A DNA stretch of 46,565 bases from an uncultured Clostridia bacterium (GTDB taxonomy: Bacteria > Bacillota > Clostridia > Christensenellales > CAG-138). The DNA lies in the NCBI GenBank assembly GCA_946411635.1, contig CAMKES010000002.1, forward strand, positions 1 through 46,565. The letters run 5' to 3'. Every line of letters begins with the position of its first letter. Within the stretch, counting starts at the first letter, position 1. The notes under the pieces are model-generated. The model ran no database searches. It had not been told where the DNA came from and saw only the letters and a program-made list of their open reading frames with translations. The position numbers were made by a program, and so were the translations under genes. Below are positions 16,048 through 23,275 of this stretch, one piece after another.

Positions 16048-17493
16048 TTAATATTGTACCATATCGATGACGTCTCCCGCAAGCAGCGCGCGTTCGCCGA
16101 GCAGCCGCATTGCCCTGTCCGCCGAGGTTCCCAAAAGATATGAACCGCACCGCGCCGCGTCGAACGGCGAAAGCCCCTGCGCGAGCAGCGCCGTAACGAG
16201 ACCGGTCAGCACGTCGCCGCTGCCTCCCTTGGCGAGTCCCGGATTGCCGAACGTCAGAAACGCGGTTTTACCGTTCGCGTGCACGAGCGTCGTCGCGCCC
16301 TTGAGCAGCGTCGTGCAGGGAAAAGCGGAAACGGCCCCGAGCGGATCGTCCAGGACGTCCTCGACCGTCGTCTGCAGAAGACGCGCCATCTCGCCCGCGT
16401 GCGGGGTCAGCACGACGTTTTCGTGCAGCAGGGAAAGCAGCCCGCGCTTCTTTGCCGCCTGATTCAGCGCGTCCGCGTCGAGCACAAGCTTCGTGCCGGA
16501 GCGCAGCGCCGCCTCGATCACCGGCGTGATATCACCCGATCCGCAGCCACAGCCGATCCCGATCGCCTGTTTTCCGGTCATTGCCGCGATCGCGGCGCCG
16601 GCGGCCGGGCCGCCCCAGTCGTCCGTGCCGGTCGGCAGTGTGATCGCTTCGGGCAGCGCCGCAAAATACGGGCGCACCGGATCCGGCATGCAGACGGTCA
16701 GAAGCCCCGTCCCTCCGCGCAGAGCGGCTTTTGCGCAAAGCAGCGCCGCCCCGGGATACGCGTTTGAACCGACGCACAAAAGCGCGCGTCCGTTCATGCC
16801 CTTGTGCGAATCGAACGGGCGATCCGGCAGGAGCGCCGCGGCGTCGCTTTCGTCCATCCGGAAAAGATCCGGCTCCGAATCGTCCTCATACAGCGGCTGA
16901 ACGGTCACGGTCCCGCAGAGCGCGCGGCCTTTTCCGAGCAGCATGCCCGCTTTTTTCGCCTGCATCGTGACGGTACGGGTCGCCCTGACCGCTTCGCCCG
17001 GGACCGCGCCGCTGTCCGCATGCAGGCCGGACGGCAGATCCGCCGAAACGATCGGCAGTCCGCTTTCGTTCATCCGCGCAATCAGTTCCTTTGCGCGGCC
17101 TTCGACGGGACGGTTCAACCCGACGCCGAACAGCGCGTCGATCAGGATCCCGCGTCGTTCCTGCCGCCAATCGGAAAGGACCGGGACCCCGGCTTCCCTT
17201 GCTTTGCGCAGATAATGCCGCGTGTCCGGCGTGCAGGCTTCCTCGCCGCCGCAAAGCACGATGCGCGCATCGAAACCGCGCGTTTTCAGAAGCCACGCGG
17301 CAGCAGCGCCGTCGCCGCCGTTGTTGCCGGTCCCGCAAATCGCGGTCACCGGTTCGCCGTCCGGACACAGCTCCGCTGCGGCGCGGGCGATCCCGTCCGC
17401 CGCAATGCGCATCAGTTCAACCGACGGAAATCCGTTTTCGATCCGCTCGCGATCAAGGGCTTTTGCCTGCGCGCCGGTTACGATTCGCTCCAT
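16048..17493 (-). CDS. nnr: Bifunctional NAD(P)H-hydrate epimerase / ADP-dependent dehydratase
   Basis: This enzyme repairs hydrated NAD(P)H. The 481-residue fusion has an N-terminal YjeF_N epimerase domain (about 1-205: GTGNNGGDGAAAA, DALFGVGLNRPV, SADLPSGLHADSG). The C-terminal ADP-dependent dehydratase domain of the ribokinase-like fold (about 215-481) has HKGMNGRALLCVGS, LDADALN, LTPHAGEMARLL, LKGATTLVH and NPGLAKGGSGDVLTG. Its ATG overlaps the 3' end of recX by 16 nt and has GGAGGAGG within recX. hflX follows immediately. Confidence 0.95.
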   Translation of the reverse strand: MERIVTGAQAKALDRERIENGFPSVELMRIAADGIARAAAELCPDGEPVTAICGTGNNGGDGAAAAWLLKTRGFDARIVLCGGEEACTPDTRHYLRKAREAGVPVLSDWRQERRGILIDALFGVGLNRPVEGRAKELIARMNESGLPIVSADLPSGLHADSGAVPGEAVRATRTVTMQAKKAGMLLGKGRALCGTVTVQPLYEDDSEPDLFRMDESDAAALLPDRPFDSHKGMNGRALLCVGSNAYPGAALLCAKAALRGGTGLLTVCMPDPVRPYFAALPEAITLPTGTDDWGGPAAGAAIAAMTGKQAIGIGCGCGSGDITPVIEAALRSGTKLVLDADALNQAAKKRGLLSLLHENVVLTPHAGEMARLLQTTVEDVLDDPLGAVSAFPCTTLLKGATTLVHANGKTAFLTFGNPGLAKGGSGDVLTGLVTALLAQGLSPFDAARCGSYLLGTSADRAMRLLGERALLAGDVIDMVQY

Positions 17494-17969
17494 TCGTCCT
17501 CCTCCGCGGCCGTTTCGAACGCTTTGCGGGAAACATCGTAGGAAAACCCGCGCGCCGTCAGCCGGCTCAGAACGCGCTCGCGCCGTTTTTCCGGTTCGAG
17601 CGAGCGGAACTGCCGGTAATACTTTCGCGCGACCGAGAACGCATTGTCCCGCTCCGCGTCCGCGTCGACGGATTCCATCGCCGCATCGACGTCCTCGCGG
17701 TTCAGGCCGTGTCCGATCAGCTGCTCGCGCAGATGCGCGCGGCTGACCGGCTTCGACGCAAGACGCGTCTCGACGAAGCGCTGCGCGTATCGGCGGTCGT
17801 CGAGAATGCCGAGCTCCTTCAACCGCTCGATCGCGGCGTCGACGTCGGCTTCGCCGAACTCCTTGCCGTCCAGATACGCCTGCATCTCGGAAACGGTCCG
17901 GTCCTTTGCGGTCAGATATTTCAGCGCGTGCTCCATCGGCGACAGTTTGTTTGTCGGTTGTTTTTTCAC
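17478..17969 (-). CDS. recX: RecX-family regulator of RecA
   Basis: RecX proteins bind RecA filaments and modulate recombination. The 163-residue product has three tandem three-helix repeats, with the motifs ALKYLTAKDRTVSEM, LGILDDRRYAQRFVETRL and VSRAHLREQLIGHGL. It starts at a GTG (17967-17969) with AAAGGAG 6 nt upstream. It leads the recX-nnr-hflX run; recA is not in the window. Confidence 0.92.
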   Translation of the reverse strand: MKKQPTNKLSPMEHALKYLTAKDRTVSEMQAYLDGKEFGEADVDAAIERLKELGILDDRRYAQRFVETRLASKPVSRAHLREQLIGHGLNREDVDAAMESVDADAERDNAFSVARKYYRQFRSLEPEKRRERVLSRLTARGFSYDVSRKAFETAAEEDEWSES

Positions 17970-18000
17970 GGCGCGCTCCTTTCGTTCCTTATTTCATATC

Positions 18001-18029
18001 AGTATACCACGGATCCTTTCGGTTGAAAA
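18001..18029 (-). promoter_or_regulatory. Vegetative promoter of recX-nnr-hflX
   Basis: On the minus strand TTTTCA (18024-18029), 17 bp and TATACT (18001-18006), about 30 nt before the recX GTG. Confidence 0.7.
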
Positions 18030-18252
18030 GCAATCAAACGAGATTTGCAACCTTTTCACTGATTTCCGCGTCTTCTTAGCAGGAAGCGTTCGTTGCGCCG
18101 CCCTCCCTGCACGGTATTTTCGTCAAAGATGCATAAAAGATGTGCCCAAAATGTAACTTATTAGTAAATGCTTTTGAAAAGGGATGGTATTTTCAAAAAA
18201 AGCGTGTACAATGAAAGCATCATTGAAATCCACAGAAAAGGACGTTATTCGT
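18030..18252. other. Intergenic region between recX and the VanW gene
   Basis: About 220 bp with lower GC. A TACAAT near 18208-18213 is a possible -10 for the VanW gene, without a clear -35. An in-frame ATG at 18211 overlaps it and lacks a ribosome site. No other structure was recognised. Confidence 0.4.
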
Positions 18253-20016
18253 ATGCTGAAAAACAAACTGACGTGGCTGATCCCGCTGATCGCGGCGATG
18301 CTGCTTTTCGGAGCGGCGTGCGGCGGTTCCGGCAGCGACGTCAATCCGGATAATCCGAATGCGAACACAAGCGATCCGGGCTCTTCGCCCGCCGATTCCG
18401 ACGTCATCTCCATTCTGACGCCTTCCCCCGACGATCACCGTGCGGAACTGGATGCGATCCTCAAGCGCGTCACGATGCTCGAAGGCGTAAAGATCAACGG
18501 CGTATCCGTGGGCGGCATGACGATGGCCGAAGCACGCGAGGCCGTTCTTCCCACCCTGCAGTCGCAGAAGGCCGAGCTCTCCGTCAACGTGAAGATCGGC
18601 GACACGACCGTTCCGTTCAAAGCGGAGGGCGCAAACAGCGCCGCTGCGCTCGACGCCGCGCTCAGCGAGGCGTTCAACCTCGTGCGCGAGGACACCGGTT
18701 ACGAAGCCGTTATGGCCGAAGTCGATCGGATCAGAACCTCCGGAAAAGAATTTGACGTTTCCGCCGGTTTTGACGAAGCGACGCTCAGAACGGCGGTCGA
18801 TGCGTTTGCCGATGCAAACGACACCAAGCCCGTCGACGCGGCGGTCGCTTACAACAAGAGCACAAATTCGATCGATTTTACGCCCGACGTCGTCGGCCGT
18901 ACGATCGACCGCAATGCGCTCGTACAGGCGCTTCTGAATGCAAAGAGCGGCGATGAGATCGAAGCCGTCACCGCCGAATCCCATGCTTCCGTCACGCTGG
19001 AGGACGTAAAAGCCAAGTACGTCCTGCGCAAGTCCTTTACGACGAAATACAGCAAGAGCAACAAAAACCGCAAGGAAAACATCCGCCACGGCGCGATGGA
19101 TCTTCTGACCGGTACGATCGTGAAGCCCGGCGAGGTCTTCTCGATGAACGGCTGTCTCGGCGTGCGCAAGAACGACGGACACTGGAAACTCGCAACGGCA
19201 TATCAGGCAGGCAAACACGTTCCCGAATACGGCGGCGGCGTCTGCCAGATCTCCTCTACGCTGTATAACTGTGCGGTCATGGCCGATATGGAGATCGTAT
19301 TCCGTCAGAACCACTCGATGCCCGTCGATTACGTGGACAGAGGGTCCGATGCAACGATCAACTCCGTCGGAAACATCATCGACTTCAAGTTCAAAAACTC
19401 CAGCAAATCCGACATCATCATCATCGCGAACGCGGACGGCAAAACGCTGACCATCGAGATCTGGGGCATCCCGATCATCGAGGATTCCAACGGTGCGTAC
19501 GACGAGATCATCATTCCGAAGCCCGAGAAAATCAAGACGATCAAGCCGAGCGGGCAGGTTGAATATGAAGTCGACCCGTCCAAGCCCGTCGGATACAAAG
19601 AGCAAACGGTGAAAAACCGCGACGGCGCCGTCTACGAAAGCAAGAAGGAATACTACCTGAACGGAAAGCTTGTCAAGACCGAAAAGCTTGCCACCTCGAC
19701 CTACAAGGCGTACGCGGCGAAATACATCGTCGGTCCGAGCGCAACGCCGGAACCGGAGACCCCCGCGCCGAACACGCCCGCGCCGAACACGCCTGCGCCC
19801 AACACGCCGCAGCCGAAGACGCCTGCGCCGAACACGCCGGAACCGAAGACGCCGGAACCGAAGACGCCCGAGCCCGTTACCCCGGAACCGGTCACGCCGG
19901 AGCCCGTGACGCCCGAGCCGAAGACGCCGGAACCCGTGACGCCCGAGCCGGTCACGCCGGAGCCCGTTACCCCGGAACCGAAGACGCCGGAACCCTCCGA
20001 CGACGGAAACGAATAA
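18253..20016 (+). CDS. VanW-family cell-wall lipoprotein with Thr-Pro-Glu-rich tail
   Basis: The 587-residue exported protein starts at the ATG at 18253, 8 nt after AAAAGGACG; the extended frame from 18184 has no ribosome site. A hydrophobic signal ends at Cys23 (LLFGAAC), suggesting lipid anchoring. Residues about 70-240 resemble the repeated peptidoglycan-binding-like domains found before VanW (INGVSVGGMTMAEA). The VanW domain (about 270-420) shows NRKENIRHGA, GEVFSMNGCLG, YGGGVCQISSTLYN and RGSDATINSVGN. A G5-like beta segment follows, then about 85 residues of TP-(E/A)-P repeats forming a stiff wall-spanning or exposed stalk. VanW function is not well defined. It is transcribed away from recX. 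Confidence 0.88.
   Translation: MLKNKLTWLIPLIAAMLLFGAACGGSGSDVNPDNPNANTSDPGSSPADSDVISILTPSPDDHRAELDAILKRVTMLEGVKINGVSVGGMTMAEAREAVLPTLQSQKAELSVNVKIGDTTVPFKAEGANSAAALDAALSEAFNLVREDTGYEAVMAEVDRIRTSGKEFDVSAGFDEATLRTAVDAFADANDTKPVDAAVAYNKSTNSIDFTPDVVGRTIDRNALVQALLNAKSGDEIEAVTAESHASVTLEDVKAKYVLRKSFTTKYSKSNKNRKENIRHGAMDLLTGTIVKPGEVFSMNGCLGVRKNDGHWKLATAYQAGKHVPEYGGGVCQISSTLYNCAVMADMEIVFRQNHSMPVDYVDRGSDATINSVGNIIDFKFKNSSKSDIIIIANADGKTLTIEIWGIPIIEDSNGAYDEIIIPKPEKIKTIKPSGQVEYEVDPSKPVGYKEQTVKNRDGAVYESKKEYYLNGKLVKTEKLATSTYKAYAAKYIVGPSATPEPETPAPNTPAPNTPAPNTPQPKTPAPNTPEPKTPEPKTPEPVTPEPVTPEPVTPEPKTPEPVTPEPVTPEPVTPEPKTPEPSDDGNE
19741..19998 (+). repeat. Short tandem repeats encoding Thr-Pro-Glu/Ala-Pro units
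   Basis: About 250 bp of degenerate 12-15-bp units (ACGCCNGANCCN type) encode the Pro-rich tail of the VanW protein. Two longer blocks (around 19860-19925 and 19925-19985) are nearly the same, which suggests recent duplication. Confidence 0.85.
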
Positions 20017-20019
20017 TTC

Positions 20020-20048
20020 TGCGGGACTGCCTTCACGGCAGTCCTGCT
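20020..20048 (+). terminator. Weak hairpin after the VanW gene
   Basis: GCGGGACTGCC and GGCAGTCCTGC form an 11-bp stem with a 5-nt loop, followed only by TTTAC. It is probably a weak terminator or attenuator between the VanW gene and the HutD/Ves gene. Confidence 0.5.
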
Positions 20049-20068
20049 TTACGAAAACGGAGGACTCT

Positions 20069-20599
20069 ATGATCATTCAACCGATCGATCCCGCTTCCCG
20101 CCGCGTCACGAACTGGAGCGGCGGCAAAACGACCGAGCTGTACCTCTACCCCGCCGACGGATCGTATGCGGAGCGGCGGTTTGCGTTTCGCATCAGTTCC
20201 GCGACCGTCGATCTGCCGGAATCGCGCTTTACGCCGCTTCCGGGCGTGACGCGGTACCTTACGCCGCTCACCGAAGGCTTCTATCTGAAGCGGAACGGCG
20301 CGTGGACGTTCCTGCCGCACGGATCGGTGCTGTGCTTTTCGGGCGATGAGGACGTGCTCTGCCGCGGCAGCGGGCGCGATCTGAACCTGATGCTGAACGG
20401 CGCACACGGCGAAATGCGCGTGCTGCCCGCAGGCGATCATGCGCTGACGCTGCACACGTTTCTTCTGCTTTACTGTCCGGAGGAGACGAACGTTTCCGGA
20501 ACGCAGGTTCCGGCAGACGGATTCGTCGAGATCCGCTCCGCCGGGTTTTCGACGCTGCGGCTTTCAAAGCCGTCCGTACTTTTTACCGTGGATCTGTAA
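20069..20599 (+). CDS. HutD/Ves family cupin protein
   Basis: The 176-residue protein matches the HutD/Ves family by the opening NWSGGKTTELYLYP, then RFAFRISSATVDLPESRFT, LPGVTRYLTPL and the later cupin strands. Family members are bicupin-like proteins linked to histidine use (HutD) or cold response (Ves); no biochemical activity is settled and no hut genes are near. GGAGG lies 6-7 nt before the ATG. A strong terminator follows the stop. Confidence 0.82.
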   Translation: MIIQPIDPASRRVTNWSGGKTTELYLYPADGSYAERRFAFRISSATVDLPESRFTPLPGVTRYLTPLTEGFYLKRNGAWTFLPHGSVLCFSGDEDVLCRGSGRDLNLMLNGAHGEMRVLPAGDHALTLHTFLLLYCPEETNVSGTQVPADGFVEIRSAGFSTLRLSKPSVLFTVDL

Positions 20600-20630
20600 A
20601 AAAAGGATGTCCGATCGGACATCCTTTTGT
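20600..20630. terminator. Bidirectional terminator between converging genes
   Basis: AAAAGGATGTCCG (20601-20613) pairs with CGGACATCCTTTT (20616-20628). T-runs on both strands serve the HutD/Ves gene (plus) and the zinc-ribbon gene (minus). Confidence 0.88.
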
Positions 20631-20840
20631 TTATTCGTCGTATTCCTCCGGCGTTCCGTCGCCCTGTGCTTCGCGCAAAAGCGCGAGCATCCGGAGCGAA
20701 TCGAGGTCGAGCGGCTGCCCGCCGGACTCGGCGACGCACGCCGAGCAGGTGAAGAAGCATTCGGGACAGATGCAGCGGCTCTGCACCCCCTTTTCGTCCT
20801 GTACCATATACGTTCCGCACCGTTGACAGCTGCAGCGCAT
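20631..20840 (-). CDS. Small zinc-ribbon protein of unknown function
   Basis: A 69-residue cysteine-rich protein. It opens MRCSCQRCGTYMV and continues with CICPECFFTCSACVAE, giving nine cysteines in the first half that could hold two zinc ions. The rest is acidic and ends PEEYDE. The start is the ATG at 20840 (GGAGG 10 nt upstream) rather than an upstream codon at 20873. It has a near-consensus promoter that shares its -35 with the divergent peptidoglycan-binding gene. I do not recognise a named family. Confidence 0.75.
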   Translation of the reverse strand: MRCSCQRCGTYMVQDEKGVQSRCICPECFFTCSACVAESGGQPLDLDSLRMLALLREAQGDGTPEEYDE

Positions 20841-20863
20841 CCGCCTCACCTCCGTTCGGTTGT

Positions 20864-20892
20864 ATTGTACCACCGAAATCTCCGCTTTTCAA
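20864..20892 (-). promoter_or_regulatory. Promoter of the zinc-ribbon gene
   Basis: On the minus strand TTGAAA (20887-20892), 17 bp and TACAAT (20864-20869). Its -35 overlaps the -35 of the divergent promoter by 5 bp. Confidence 0.8.
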
Positions 20893-20914
20893 GCGGCGTT
20901 CTTTGTGCTATACT
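20886..20914 (+). promoter_or_regulatory. Promoter of the peptidoglycan-binding gene, possibly leaderless
   Basis: TTTTCA (20886-20891), 17 bp and TATACT (20909-20914). Only 7 nt separate the -10 from the ATG at 20922, so transcription would start at or within a base or two of the start codon. Confidence 0.7.
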
Positions 20915-20921
20915 ATAAAGT

Positions 20922-21641
20922 ATGAAACGGACGATCGCGATCCTCCTGATTCTTTGCCTGCTCCTGACGATCGGAACGAGCATCGGAGAGGAAGAACAAC
21001 CGATGAAACAGGGCGACAAGGGCGAAGAAGTCGTGCGCGTGCAGACGCGGCTTTTCGACCTCGGGTTCTATACCTATAAACCGACCGGCAGCTTTCAGAC
21101 CGTTACGCGGAGCGCCGTCGTGGCGTATCAGGTCGCGGCCGGCATCATGAGCGACGGGACCGTCGGCGCGGAAACGATGAACCTCCTGTTTGACCGGAGC
21201 GCAAAACGCGTCGAGTTTCACGCGCAGATCCCGCTGACGTTCTCCGCGCAGGGCGCGATCACGCAGAAGGGCGGTGCGGTCTCCTGGAACGAGATCAAAC
21301 CGAAGCTCGTTGCGGGCGAAAAGTACCGGCTGATCAACGCCGCGACCGGCGAGGACGTGACGCTCGTGTATGATTCCGGCGAAAACCACGCGGAGTTCCG
21401 TCTGCCCGTCTATGCGTACGAGCGGACGCCCGTTGTGAAGCTGCTGAACAAATGGCTCGGCGAAACGAACAGTTTCTATAAATGCGCCGTGCTGCTTGAA
21501 CTCGACGGACAGCGGATCGCGGCGTCGATACAGTGGGACGGAAACGGCCGCATCTGCGTCTATTTCCGGGACAGCCGTTCGCACGTGCTGGATCTCCCGG
21601 ACGCCGAGCACGAATCCAATATCAAAAAAGCCGCTGAATAA
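20922..21641 (+). CDS. Secreted peptidoglycan-binding-domain protein
   Basis: The 239-residue exported protein has a signal peptide (residues 1-22, ILLILCLLLTIGTSIG). A PG_binding_1 domain covers about residues 28-90 (KQGDKGEEVVRVQTRLFDLGFYT, FQTVTRSAVVAYQ, DGTVGAETMNLL). The C-terminal 140 residues are a separate domain without recognised hydrolase motifs (GEKYRLINAATGEDVTL, HAEFRLPVYAYE). No Shine-Dalgarno precedes the ATG. The stop codon lies inside the loop of the terminator hairpin. Confidence 0.82.
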   Translation: MKRTIAILLILCLLLTIGTSIGEEEQPMKQGDKGEEVVRVQTRLFDLGFYTYKPTGSFQTVTRSAVVAYQVAAGIMSDGTVGAETMNLLFDRSAKRVEFHAQIPLTFSAQGAITQKGGAVSWNEIKPKLVAGEKYRLINAATGEDVTLVYDSGENHAEFRLPVYAYERTPVVKLLNKWLGETNSFYKCAVLLELDGQRIAASIQWDGNGRICVYFRDSRSHVLDLPDAEHESNIKKAAE

Positions 21642-21652
21642 GCGGCTTTTCT
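21624..21652. terminator. Bidirectional terminator overlapping a stop codon
   Basis: AAAAGCCGCT (21626-21635) pairs with AGCGGCTTTT (21641-21650), and T-tracts lie on both strands. It ends the plus-strand peptidoglycan-binding gene (whose TAA is in the loop) and the converging minus-strand operon that ends at 21664. Confidence 0.85.
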
Positions 21653-21663
21653 CATGTATTCTT

Positions 21664-22131
21664 TTATTCGCCGAACAGCATCGTCCGGATCCCGTCAAGA
21701 TACGCCCGTTCCTTTTCCGCGGGGTCTTCCCCGTCGAGCATGATCATGCTCTCCGGAATATAGCTGGAGATCGGGTTCTGCCAGTAAACGATCGAGACCG
21801 CGTCTTCACCGACGCCGTAAGAGGCAAGGATCACGCGCATCTGCTCCGCGTCGACGCCGCCGCTGCGGCTCAGCTCCATCAGTTCTTCATCGAGCCAGTC
21901 GCGCTGTGTCTCGGCGTGCGGAAGGAGTACGAACGAATAGTACTCCGGCGCCATTTGCCAGACGACGACGTCGAGGCCGTTCGACGCGTCCAGGTCAAAG
22001 AATTCGGGATGCTTGTTCCGAAGCGCCGTTTCTTCCTCGCTGCGGGCTGCGGGACCGGTTTCGTCCGCGTTTTTGCCGCATCCGAAGGGGATCAGCAGCA
22101 GAGCGATCAGGCATACAAGGAGTTTCTTCAT
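21664..22131 (-). CDS. Putative lipoprotein of unknown function
   Basis: The 155-residue protein has a lipoprotein signal (MKKLLVCLIALLLIPFGC, Cys18). The mature part is acidic and alpha/beta-like, with FFDLDASNGLDVVVWQMAPEYYSFVL and VILASYGVGEDAVSIVYWQNP; I do not recognise the family. AAAGGACG precedes the ATG and overlaps the stop of rlmA. It is the last gene of the yabP-led minus-strand group. Confidence 0.75.
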   Translation of the reverse strand: MKKLLVCLIALLLIPFGCGKNADETGPAARSEEETALRNKHPEFFDLDASNGLDVVVWQMAPEYYSFVLLPHAETQRDWLDEELMELSRSGGVDAEQMRVILASYGVGEDAVSIVYWQNPISSYIPESMIMLDGEDPAEKERAYLDGIRTMLFGE

Positions 22132-22144
22132 AGGGTCCGTCCTT

Positions 22145-22948
22145 TCATTTTTGTGCGATCAGAAGCTCGACGTCGATCGTGATCTCCGTAAGCTTCGACG
22201 CGTCGAGTTCTCCCGCGTCGGCGCCGAACGTGAGCGGCGTCATCCGGAGAAAATCCTCCGCCTGCTCAGCCGAGAGCGGATACGTGAACGTCATACGGCG
22301 GCGGTCAAGGAGCGTGAACCGCTCCGAAAGATGCGATACGACAGGTTCGTTGGAATAGATCCCGCGCCTGAGGCGATCCTCCATCAGCGCGCGGATCTCC
22401 CTGAGATATCCCTCCTGCGGAACGAGCTTCAGAAGTCTTCCGTCCGGCTTCAGCACGCGCGCAAACTCCGCGTAATGCGCCGGCGAAAACAGATTCAGGA
22501 TCACGTCGACCGATGCGTCCGCAAGCGGAAGCTTCGTGAGATCGCCGACCGTCCAGAGGATCGGTCCGCCGCCGCGCGCAGCAAGCAGGATCGCGTCCTT
22601 GGACAGATCGAGACCGAACGTCGTTTCGCGGGCGAGCGCTTTGGTGAACGTTCCGTCGCCGCAGCCCGCGTCCAGGACGACGCCTGCGTCCGCCGGCATT
22701 GCGGCGCGGACCGCATCGATCACCGCATCGAAAAACCCGGCTTCGAGGATCCTGCGCCGCGAAGCGAACAGCGCTTCGTCGTAGCGCGAAGGCGACGCGT
22801 TCGGCGCGAAATGCACGTATCCCTTTCTCGAAACGTCAAACGTATGTCCGTTTTCACAGCGCAGCGCGTTTCCGGAACGAGAAAACGCCGTCCCGCAGAC
22901 GGGACAGCGCATCAGACCGGTCTTGTCAAAAAACTTCCCGCCGCTCAC
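22145..22948 (-). CDS. rlmA: 23S rRNA guanine-N1 methyltransferase, RlmA family
   Basis: RlmA-type enzymes methylate a guanine in hairpin 35 of 23S rRNA using S-adenosylmethionine. The 267-residue product has the family's N-terminal zinc finger (CPVCGTAF, RCENGHTFDVSRKGYV), then a Rossmann methyltransferase with motif I VLDAGCGDGTF and motif IV-like NLFSPAHYAEFARVLKPDG. Whether it is G745-type (RlmA-I) or G748-type (RlmA-II, which protects against tylosin-like macrolides) cannot be decided by eye. It starts at a GTG that overlaps the upstream stop (GTGA). Confidence 0.88.
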   Translation of the reverse strand: MSGGKFFDKTGLMRCPVCGTAFSRSGNALRCENGHTFDVSRKGYVHFAPNASPSRYDEALFASRRRILEAGFFDAVIDAVRAAMPADAGVVLDAGCGDGTFTKALARETTFGLDLSKDAILLAARGGGPILWTVGDLTKLPLADASVDVILNLFSPAHYAEFARVLKPDGRLLKLVPQEGYLREIRALMEDRLRRGIYSNEPVVSHLSERFTLLDRRRMTFTYPLSAEQAEDFLRMTPLTFGADAGELDASKLTEITIDVELLIAQK

Positions 22949-23256
22949 GGCTCTTTTTCGTCCGCGGAGGTCGTTTCGAAATCGAACGCCTCCGGCGGAA
23001 GCGTCGGCTCCGGCACGTTTGCTTCCGGATGCTCCGCCTTCTCGCGCTCGGCCTCTTCCTTTTCGATGCGGCGTCTCGTCATGCGCGCCATTTCGTCGGC
23101 GATCAGAAACAGGATCACGACGCCGATGATCGGATACGTCAGAACCGTCACGTCCTTACCGGTGAGACGCAGAACCAGCGTCACGATAAGCAGCGCTGCG
23201 CCGACGATCGCAAGGACCGTCGCAACGATCTTCCAGGTTTTTTCTTTCCGTTCCAT
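22945..23256 (-). CDS. Small two-helix membrane protein, unknown function
   Basis: A 103-residue protein with two hydrophobic segments (about residues 8-30 and 38-55) and a long charged cytoplasmic tail rich in Glu, Lys and Pro. GGAGG precedes the ATG. It lies between ppx and rlmA and overlaps rlmA by 4 nt. No family recognised. Confidence 0.72.
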   Translation of the reverse strand: MERKEKTWKIVATVLAIVGAALLIVTLVLRLTGKDVTVLTYPIIGVVILFLIADEMARMTRRRIEKEEAEREKAEHPEANVPEPTLPPEAFDFETTSADEKEP

Positions 23257-23275
23257 TCGATCTTCCTCCGGTTAT

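Noticed and set aside
18184-18252. Longer N-terminus for the VanW protein from 18184 or 18211
   Set aside because: These starts lack a ribosome site and would put charged residues ahead of the signal peptide; the ATG at 18253 has AAAAGGACG.
18220-20076. 618-codon minus-strand frame opposite the VanW gene
   Set aside because: Its RLRR-type repeats are just the reverse of the TPEP-coding repeats.
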